A stretch of DNA of 11,230 nucleotides from Alphaproteobacteria bacterium (GTDB taxonomy: Bacteria > Pseudomonadota > Alphaproteobacteria > UBA828): the NCBI GenBank assembly GCA_022826345.1, contig JAJDVB010000054.1, forward strand, positions 1-11,230. Direction: 5' to 3'. A model generated the notes under the pieces. It was not told the origin of the DNA, made no database searches, and saw nothing but the letters and a program-made list of their open reading frames with translations. The position numbers and the translations under genes were made by a program. This document shows, piece by piece, positions 5,707-11,230 of the stretch. Positions within the stretch are counted from its first letter, which is position 1; each line of letters opens with the position of its first letter.

Positions 5707-7181
5707 GCGGCGAGCGGACGCCCCAAGGGGAGATGCCTCCGGCGACCCCACCGCTCGTTCCCGTGATCCTGTCCGGCGGCGCCGGTACGAGGCTCTGGCC
5801 GCTTTCGCGAGAGCACCATCCCAAGCAGTTGCTCCCGCTGCTCGGCGACGACACCCTCCTTCAGGCCACCGCGCGGAGACTTGCATTTGTCGAGGATGCG
5901 CAGCGTCCCATCGTCGTGTGCAACGAGGCGCATCGGTTCGTGGTCGCCGAGCAACTGCGCGCTGTCGACGTATCGCCGGGCGCAATCGTGCTGGAGCCGA
6001 TGGCCCGGGACACGGCACCGGCGATTGCCGCCGCAGCGCTCGAGGTGCTCGCCCGATGCGAAGAGGGCGACGACCCCGTTCTCCTGGTCCTGCCCTCCGA
6101 CCACCTGATACGGGACGATGCCCGGTTTGCCGATGCGGTGCGCCTCGCGTCGAGGGAGGCGGCTCTGGGATGCCTCGTGGCGTTCGGCGTCGTCCCCACC
6201 TACGCGGAGGTCGGCTACGGCTACATCATCGCAGGCGAGCGCACCGGTGCGGTCGGCGGCGCCTGGGCGGTGAAGCAATTTCGGGAGAAGCCTGACGCGG
6301 AGACGGCGGCTTCCTGGATCGAGTCCGGCCACTGCTACTGGAACAGCGGCATGTTCGTGTTCGGCGCCCGGTCCTTTCTGCGCGAGCTGGGCGTTCATGC
6401 GCCGGCCATCCGCAACGCGGTCGAGAAGGCCCACGAGCACGCGACGCCGGACCTCGAATTCTTGCGGCTGAATGCGCTGGCCTTCGGGCGCTCGCCGGCC
6501 CTCTCCGTGGACTACGCGGTGATGGAGCCCACGTCGAACGCCCGGGTGGTGCCTCTGGACGCAGGCTGGCAGGACATGGGGTCCTGGGCGAGTCTCGCGG
6601 CGCTCTCGCCCGGCGATGAAGCAGGCAACGTGGTCCAGGGCGATGCCGTCGTGCACGGTACCCGCAACACGTTCATCCACGGCAGCTCCCGACTGGTGGC
6701 CACCGTCGGGGTGAAGGACCTAGTCATCGTGGACACCGCCGATGCGGTGCTGGTCGCAGACAGCAGCTCGGGACAGGAAGTAAAGGCGGTCGTTCGGCAA
6801 CTGGAGCGGGCCGGGCGCGATGAGCACCGCACCCACCGCAGGGTCTATCGGCCCTGGGGAAGCTATGACTCCGTGCATGAGGGCGCGGGTTTCAAGGTCA
6901 AGCACATCACGGTTCGGCCGGGTCAGAAGCTCTCTCTGCAATCTCACCGCCATCGAGCCGAGCACTGGGTCGTGGTGCGCGGCGTGGCGCGGGTGACGCG
7001 AGAAGACGAGAGCTTTCTGGTTCGGGAGAACCAGTCCAACTTCATTCCCAAGGGCGCTCCACACCGCCTGGAGAATCCGGGGGAGACGCCGCTGGAGCTG
7101 GTGGAGGTACAGACGGGCGACTACCTCGGCGAGGACGACATCGTACGGTTCGAGGATGCCTACGGACGGACCGATGTATAG
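5703..7181 (+). CDS. manC: Mannose-1-phosphate guanylyltransferase / mannose-6-phosphate isomerase (bifunctional)
   Basis: GTG 5703 overlaps the GT2 stop and has GGAG (5692-5695) seven bases upstream; ATG 5733 is a later option with a poorly spaced site. The 492 residues match the two-domain type II PMI/GMP family (ManC, AlgA, XanB; usually 470-485). The N-terminal nucleotidyltransferase has LSGGAGTRLWPLSR (about residues 23-36), PKQLLPL, and FREKPD near 192-197. The C-terminal cupin begins YRPWGSYDSV near 380 and carries the metal site QSHRHRAEHW near 413-423 and NFIPKGAPHRL. It converts mannose-6-phosphate/mannose-1-phosphate to GDP-mannose in the cytoplasm (the isomerase half also links to fructose-6-phosphate). 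All visible catalytic motifs are intact. Placed in the operon between the lipid-mannose synthase and the TMTC-like transferase, it supplies their donor. Confidence 0.96.
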   Translation: MSGERTPQGEMPPATPPLVPVILSGGAGTRLWPLSREHHPKQLLPLLGDDTLLQATARRLAFVEDAQRPIVVCNEAHRFVVAEQLRAVDVSPGAIVLEPMARDTAPAIAAAALEVLARCEEGDDPVLLVLPSDHLIRDDARFADAVRLASREAALGCLVAFGVVPTYAEVGYGYIIAGERTGAVGGAWAVKQFREKPDAETAASWIESGHCYWNSGMFVFGARSFLRELGVHAPAIRNAVEKAHEHATPDLEFLRLNALAFGRSPALSVDYAVMEPTSNARVVPLDAGWQDMGSWASLAALSPGDEAGNVVQGDAVVHGTRNTFIHGSSRLVATVGVKDLVIVDTADAVLVADSSSGQEVKAVVRQLERAGRDEHRTHRRVYRPWGSYDSVHEGAGFKVKHITVRPGQKLSLQSHRHRAEHWVVVRGVARVTREDESFLVRENQSNFIPKGAPHRLENPGETPLELVEVQTGDYLGEDDIVRFEDAYGRTDV

Positions 7182-9669
7182 CCCCGGGAAGGTCTGGGCG
7201 CACACGCTCGCAGTCGGCTCTGACGCCGGATCTCGCGACGCCGTGTTCCTTCGCGTGGCGCAATGGGCGCAGCACTGCGAATGGCGTAAGGGCCGGGGGC
7301 TCGCCCTGCTGGCTTTCGTCGCCTACATCCCCGCGCTGTTATTCGGCGGCTTCGTCTCGGACGACTGGATCTTCGTCGCCGAGCCGCTCGTGCGCCACCT
7401 CGATGGGATCGTCTCCATCTGGCTCTCGCCCTCGGAGATCCGTCACGAGGACCACTACTGGCCCGTCACCTATACGACCTTCTGGATCGAGCACAAGCTC
7501 TGGGGGTTCAACCCCGTCGGCTACCACACCATCAACATCGCGTTGCACGCGCTGAACTCCGTACTGGTTTGGCGCCTGCTGCTCAGACTCGGGGTCCCGG
7601 GCGCATGGCTCGTGGGTGCGGTGTTCGCGGTTCATCCCGTGCACGTGGAGTCGGTGGCGTGGATCATCGAGCGCAAGGATCTCCTCTCCGCCCTCTTCTA
7701 CCTGGGCGCGGTCCATGTCTGGCTCCGGTTCACCGAGGCGCCGCATCCGGGACGGTATCTGCTCTGCCTCGTGCTCTTCGCCGCGGCGTTGCTCTCGAAG
7801 TCCATCGCGGTCACCCTGCCGGGCGCCCTCCTACTGCTTCGGTGGTGGCAGGCCGGCCGCGTCACTTGGCGCGATGCCGCATGCGTCGTGCCGTTGTTCG
7901 CGCTCGCCCTCGGCGTCACCCTCGCCGACCTCGCCTTCTACCGCGACCGGATCGACTCCGCCCTGGACTACTCGCTGGTGGAGCGCGCCCTCATCGCGGC
8001 CCGGGCCCTCTGGGTCTATGCCCATCAGCTCGTATGGCCGGCGTGCCTGCCGGTGCTCTATCCCCGCTGGGAGGTCTACCCGGGTGACCTTCTCGGATGG
8101 CTCGCCATCGCCGCCCTCGTCACACTCGGTACGGTGCTGTGGATGGCGCGGCACCGGATTGGGCGCGGACCGCTTGTCGGCGTGCTCTTCTTCGCGCTGA
8201 CCCTCTCGCCCGTCCTCGGCTTCGTCGACTTTGGCTTCATGCGGTTCGCCTTCGTCGCCGACCGCTTCCAGTACTTGGCGAGCATCGGCCCGCTCGCGGT
8301 CATCCTGGTTGCGGCGGTCCACCTCGCCGGCCGGCTCCATCCCCGAGGTCGCGCCGTCGCCGTCCTCACCGCCGCCGCCGTTCTCCTGGCGCTGAGCACG
8401 CTCAGTTGGCAGCAGTCCTGGATCTACCGCAACGATCTGGCGTATGCCCGTCACATCGACGCAGTCAATCCTCGGCACCACATTGGCCAAGCCATCCTGA
8501 GCCACGAGTTGAACGCTACAGGATATCACGAGGAAGCCCTCGCCGCAGCCCGGAGAGGGGTCGAACTCTCCGAAGGCCAGAGAGGGAGTGATCACGACGC
8601 GCAAGCTGCCTTGGGTAGCGCGCTGCTTGCTCTGCATTACCCCGTCGAGGCGGAGGCAGTACTTCGCCGAGCCCTCGCGCGATGGCCTCGAAACCGACTG
8701 GGCGGGCCGCGGCTTCAGCTTGCCCGGTCCCTGGTGCGCCAGGCGCGCTACGAGGAAGGGCTGGCGCTCTACCAAGCGCTGATCCGCGAAGACCCCGACG
8801 ACGACGCGGCATACCTCTACCAGGGGATGGCGCTCCTCGAATCCGGTCGCCACGAGGCTGCGGTCGAGTCGTTCAACCAAGCGCTCGCCGTGGTGCGCGA
8901 CCTCATCAGGACAGAGCCTCACCTGCACGTCCTGCTAGGTGAGGCCCAGCAGAAGCTCGGGCGTCTCGATGCCGCGGCCGCGCACCTGGACCGTGCGCTT
9001 GCGCTCGATCCCGACAACATCTGGTTCCTCCTTGCGCGGGTCGACCTCGCGATCGGCAACGTGCCGCCGACCTCCCGATGGACGGAGGAATTCCATGTTC
9101 GGCTCGCCGAAGCGCGGGAGCGGTGTGAGGCCGCGATCGAGCAGGAGCCGGAGTCTGCGTTCGCCCGGGTTGCGCTCGGCGAGGTATTGCAGCGCATGGA
9201 CAAGTACGAGACCGCGGCGACAGTGCTCGAAGAGGCACTGGCTCTCGCCCCGAGCCGCCCGGTCGCGCGCGATGCGCATCTGGCATTGGGCGAGGTCTTC
9301 GAAAAGCAGGGACGTTTCGAGGCCGCTGCCCGGCACTGGCGAAGCGCGCTCGACATCCACCCTCTCGACGCCACGGCACTGGAGCGCCTCGCGGAGCTTC
9401 GTCTCCGGGAGGCGCGATACGAGGCCGCCGTGCCGCTTTACCGCAGGCTCGTCGAAGCGACCCCCTTCGTTGCGCAGGCCCACGTGAGTCTCGGCGAGGC
9501 CCTGTATCGCACCGGCCAATTCCCCGAGTCGCTTCTCGCCCTTGAGCGCGCCCTGGAACTCGCGCCCGACCTGGAGGCGGCGCGGGACCTTCAATCGCGG
9601 GTATTCGAGGCGCAGGCCGCCGCATCGGCAAGCCCCACGGCCGATGCTCGGCAGGCGGCGCGCTCGTGA
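7174..9669 (+). CDS. TMTC-like membrane glycosyltransferase (GT-C) with C-terminal TPR array
   Basis: ATG 7174 overlaps the manC stop by 8 bases and has GGA seven bases upstream; ATG 7156 would add six residues. The 831-residue product has two halves. Residues 42-415 hold about ten membrane segments with the bacterial TMTC-like signatures: a DD pair in the first lumen/periplasm loop (GGFVSDDW, residues 63-64), HYWPVTYTTFW, GFNPVGYHTINIALHALN, HPVHVESVAW followed by ERKDLLS, and ADRFQYLASIG near 362. From about 435 to 815 lie roughly eight or nine TPR units, for example LGEAQQKLGRLDAAAAHLDR and LGEALYRTGQFPESLLALER. In animals TMTC1-4 are GT-C enzymes that O-mannosylate proteins using dolichol-phosphate mannose; the DD pair is the expected catalytic site. 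Bacterial relatives are mostly annotated only as TPR proteins. Mannosyl transfer to an exported protein is inferred from architecture and neighbours. Confidence 0.92.
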   Translation: MYSPGKVWAHTLAVGSDAGSRDAVFLRVAQWAQHCEWRKGRGLALLAFVAYIPALLFGGFVSDDWIFVAEPLVRHLDGIVSIWLSPSEIRHEDHYWPVTYTTFWIEHKLWGFNPVGYHTINIALHALNSVLVWRLLLRLGVPGAWLVGAVFAVHPVHVESVAWIIERKDLLSALFYLGAVHVWLRFTEAPHPGRYLLCLVLFAAALLSKSIAVTLPGALLLLRWWQAGRVTWRDAACVVPLFALALGVTLADLAFYRDRIDSALDYSLVERALIAARALWVYAHQLVWPACLPVLYPRWEVYPGDLLGWLAIAALVTLGTVLWMARHRIGRGPLVGVLFFALTLSPVLGFVDFGFMRFAFVADRFQYLASIGPLAVILVAAVHLAGRLHPRGRAVAVLTAAAVLLALSTLSWQQSWIYRNDLAYARHIDAVNPRHHIGQAILSHELNATGYHEEALAAARRGVELSEGQRGSDHDAQAALGSALLALHYPVEAEAVLRRALARWPRNRLGGPRLQLARSLVRQARYEEGLALYQALIREDPDDDAAYLYQGMALLESGRHEAAVESFNQALAVVRDLIRTEPHLHVLLGEAQQKLGRLDAAAAHLDRALALDPDNIWFLLARVDLAIGNVPPTSRWTEEFHVRLAEARERCEAAIEQEPESAFARVALGEVLQRMDKYETAATVLEEALALAPSRPVARDAHLALGEVFEKQGRFEAAARHWRSALDIHPLDATALERLAELRLREARYEAAVPLYRRLVEATPFVAQAHVSLGEALYRTGQFPESLLALERALELAPDLEAARDLQSRVFEAQAAASASPTADARQAARS

Positions 9670-9968
9670 TGCGCGCAGTCAGATCCGTCTTGCCCCCATC
9701 GGTGAGGCCGAGCAAGGGGAGTCCGTGCGTGTCGAATCCACGGCACGCGACTCGGGAGAACGACGACCGCCAGGCTCTCCGTGTTCTTCATCGGCTTCGC
9801 GCGCACGAGTCTCCGGGACACCCGGGGCATATCGTGGCGTGGGGCGCGGGCGAAACAACCCCCCATCCGAGTGTGCGAGCTCCGCGCGCGGCCCGGGTGC
9901 GTCGATGGCTGCGAGACGGCGTAGCTCGCGGGGTTTTCAGTCGGATGCACGGTGCGGGAGCCCGATGG
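9670..9968 (+). other. Stretch between the TMTC-like gene and the chosen GtrA start
   Basis: Open in the GtrA frame but with mixed third-position composition and a low-complexity Arg/Pro-rich translation. No RNA gene, hairpin or promoter stands out. It is either a spacer or a poorly conserved N-terminal extension of GtrA, coupled through GTGATG at 9666-9671. Confidence 0.4.
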
Positions 9969-10520
9969 ATGCGTGCGGTTCGGCCGCGCTACGGCGACGC
10001 ATCGGAGACTGCTGGGCGGCTGTTGCGCTTCGGGCTGGTGGGTGCAAGCGGGTTCGCCGTCGACATCGCCTGCTACCTCGCACTGCAATGGGTCGGACTC
10101 GACCATCGTGTCGCACGATTCGTCTCGTTCTTTCCGGCGGCGAGCTGGAACTGGCTGCTCAATCGAACAGTGACCTTCCGCGAGCGAGCACCCGACGCCC
10201 GTGCGCGCCAATGGGCAAGGTTCGTGACGAGCAGCGTCGCCGGCGCGGGCGTGAACGCCGGCAGCTACGCGGTGCTGACGAGTCTCACCGGCTTCTTCGA
10301 CCACCACCGGATGCTTGCACTGCTGCTCGGGGTGGGGCTCGGGGGGCTCGTGAACTTCGCGCTCGCGACACGGTACGTCTATCGGCGGCGGGTCGCGGAC
10401 CCGGGAACCGGACCGGACCGTCCGCCACCCGGAAACCGCGGGGGAGCCGAGCGGCGAGGGGATGAACGTGAGCGAACCCCCATGTGGGCCAGCAAGCCCA
10501 CCCCGCTCCCGGCCCGCTGA
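9969..10520 (+). CDS. GtrA-family membrane protein (putative lipid-linked sugar flippase)
   Basis: I place the start at ATG 9969, eight bases after GGGAG (9956-9960), giving 183 residues. The frame is open back to GTG 9666/ATG 9669, which overlaps the previous stop as GTGATG, but the extra 100 residues are Arg/Pro-rich with no recognisable pattern. The GtrA domain runs from about residue 17: LLRFGLVGASGFAVDIACYL, RFVSFFPAASWNWLLNRTVTF, RFVTSSVAGAGVNAGSYAVL, and LLLGVGLGGLVNFALATRYVYRRR. That is four helices with the family's FxxxGxxG start, N-rich second helix and N-F end. GtrA proteins are thought to help translocate polyprenyl-phosphate sugars. Here it completes the GT2/GT-C cassette. The last 40 residues are a polar tail overlapping the next small frame. 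Family assignment firm, start less so. Confidence 0.88.
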   Translation: MRAVRPRYGDASETAGRLLRFGLVGASGFAVDIACYLALQWVGLDHRVARFVSFFPAASWNWLLNRTVTFRERAPDARARQWARFVTSSVAGAGVNAGSYAVLTSLTGFFDHHRMLALLLGVGLGGLVNFALATRYVYRRRVADPGTGPDRPPPGNRGGAERRGDERERTPMWASKPTPLPAR

Positions 10521-10728
10521 CCCGCCGGCCGCCCCGATGCAATCGCTTGCCGACTTGGTGGGAGATCCGGGTGCATCAACCGATCAGGTGCTCGCGGCAT
10601 TGCGGACCGCAGCCACTCGCGCAGAAACCGACGACCCCCAATCCCGGATCGTGGAATCTGCCGTCCTGCCCGACCGAACTGGAATCCTGCTAGCTGGCAG
10701 CTACCCCCGGACAAGGGGTGTCAAGTGA
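10468..10728 (+). CDS. Hypothetical small protein (doubtful)
   Basis: GTG 10468 lies six bases after GAGGGG (10456-10461); ATG 10462 would sit directly on that site. The frame gives about 86 residues: a Pro-rich start, then MQSLADLVGDPGASTDQVLAALRTAA and a polar tail ending GSYPRTRGVK. The first 53 bases overlap the end of gtrA in another frame. No signal peptide, membrane segment or known motif is visible. The helix-like middle is the only protein-like part, and it could be a chance frame in GC-rich DNA. Confidence 0.3.
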   Translation: MSEPPCGPASPPRSRPADPPAAPMQSLADLVGDPGASTDQVLAALRTAATRAETDDPQSRIVESAVLPDRTGILLAGSYPRTRGVK

Positions 10729-10768
10729 GAGCCAGGACCGGACGCCTCGCCGGCATTTGCCGCGCGAC

Positions 10769-10789
10769 GACGCCGCTTTCGCCGGCGTC
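10769..10789. terminator. Hairpin at the end of the second Rpn-family gene
   Basis: GACGCCG (10769-10775) pairs with CGGCGTC (10783-10789) around a 7-base loop and overlaps the TGA of the minus-strand gene. No T-run follows in that direction, so its role as terminator is uncertain. Confidence 0.25.
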
Positions 10790-11230
10790 ACCCCGGCGCG
10801 GCGCCGTTCCCGCTGGCGCGGGACTCGCAGAGGCGCGCCACCCGGTCGAGCAACTCCTCCCCGCTCTCGCACTCGAGCAGCCACTCGCCGACCTCGACCG
10901 CCCGCTCCGGGTCGGCGATCTCCGCCAGCCGGTCGGCCAGCCGTTCCGCCGTCGCCGCCCCGAACTTCCGTTCCGCCAGCCGGCGCATCAGACCGCTCTC
11001 TCCTTCGGCCCGGCCTTCCATCAGACCTTCGGCCCGGCCTTCGCTTCGTCCTTCTGCTCGGCCCTGCGCCATCCACTTCGTGGTCCACTCGTTCACCGAT
11101 TCGCGCAACACGGTTCCTGCCTCCCTCCAGTCTTTGAGCACCGGCCAGTCCATCCCCTGGCGCCACTCCGGGACGTGAGCGTATCCCATCCATGCCCAGA
11201 ACGCTCGCACCAGCCCTTCGGCCGCACACT
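10788..11230 (-). CDS. C-terminal part of an Rpn-family recombination-promoting nuclease/transposase-like protein (partial)
   Basis: The frame is open from the window end to TGA at 10788-10790, giving about 147 residues. It begins AAEGLVRAFWAWMGY, VPEWRQG (the helical end of the Rpn core), then a run of GRAEG-type tetrapeptides, LMRRLAERKFG, ERLADRLAEIADPERAVEVG, EWLLECESGEELLDRVARLCE and a short tail. The closing helical region aligns colinearly with the remnant at 4121-4819 and keeps tryptophan (codon 10881-10883) where that copy has an amber stop. Rpn proteins combine an N-terminal PD-(D/E)XK endonuclease core with a variable C-terminal region and are linked to RecA-independent recombination. 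The nuclease residues lie beyond the window, so whether this copy is intact cannot be judged. No disruption is visible in the part present. Confidence 0.88.
   Translation of the reverse strand, partial: CAAEGLVRAFWAWMGYAHVPEWRQGMDWPVLKDWREAGTVLRESVNEWTTKWMAQGRAEGRSEGRAEGLMEGRAEGESGLMRRLAERKFGAATAERLADRLAEIADPERAVEVGEWLLECESGEELLDRVARLCESRASGNGAAPG
10992..11063 (-). repeat. Six 12-bp units coding GRAEG-type tetrapeptides
   Basis: On the minus strand codons 11063 down to 10992 read GRAE-GRSE-GRAE-GLME-GRAE-GESG, a 12-base period with near-identical GRAE units. Such charged repeats are common in Rpn-family C-terminal regions and can change copy number by slippage. The 4121-4819 copy lacks a clear equivalent. 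Confidence 0.8.

Noticed and set aside
10719..10728. TTGACA on the minus strand as a promoter -35 box
   Set aside because: No -10-like hexamer lies 16-18 bases downstream, and it points away from the start of any minus-strand gene in the window.
1..11230. CRISPR arrays, tRNA or rRNA genes, insertion sequences with terminal inverted repeats, phage attachment sites
   Set aside because: No regularly spaced repeats, tRNA-like T-loop/acceptor pattern or IS termini were seen on reading both strands.

Overview
The window is GC-rich, densely packed DNA in which almost every intact gene reads on the plus strand with short or overlapping junctions. A Tad/Flp pilus gene end, a Flp prepilin, two-domain GDP-mannose enzymology and Rpn-family genes with GRAEG-type tails fit a high-GC Gram-negative proteobacterium, perhaps a gammaproteobacterium. 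No rRNA or marker protein is present to fix the lineage, so this is inference.

Left part (1-3864). The window opens inside the 3' end of a TadG-like pilus assembly gene. A 97-residue mini-protein and a 385-residue multi-spanning membrane protein follow, each coupled by stop/start overlap. Next come a perfect 12-bp hairpin and a Flp-type prepilin (flp) with a strong ribosome binding site. Directly behind flp lies what reads as a decayed second flp copy with an in-frame amber codon. After about 350 bp without a gene comes a second large membrane protein, homologous to the first. The two large proteins and the mini-protein share histidine-containing motifs and form one family that I cannot assign to a function; their genes bracket the pilin.

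Middle scar (3865-4869). The first third of a gamma-glutamylcyclotransferase-like gene runs into a minus-strand fragment of an Rpn-family (PD-(D/E)XK nuclease/transposase-like) gene. That fragment lacks its N-terminal catalytic part and carries an amber codon where the second copy at the right edge has tryptophan.

Right part (4870-10520). Four plus-strand genes form a coherent polyprenyl-phosphate-mannose pathway. They encode a Dpm1-like GT2 glycosyltransferase, a bifunctional mannose-1-phosphate guanylyltransferase/phosphomannose isomerase (ManC/AlgA type), an 831-residue TMTC-like membrane glycosyltransferase with a long TPR tail, and a GtrA-like membrane protein. The simplest reading is that ManC makes GDP-mannose, the GT2 enzyme loads mannose onto a lipid phosphate, GtrA moves or presents it, and the TMTC-like GT-C enzyme transfers it to protein. 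This would be a bacterial analogue of TMTC-type protein O-mannosylation. Its position beside Tad/Flp genes raises the hypothesis that pilin or another exported protein is the acceptor.

Right edge (10521-11230). A doubtful small reading frame is followed by the C-terminal part of a second Rpn-family gene on the minus strand, cut by the window end. The mannosylation cassette therefore lies between two Rpn-family genes in the same orientation, which suggests a laterally acquired or recombination-prone block.
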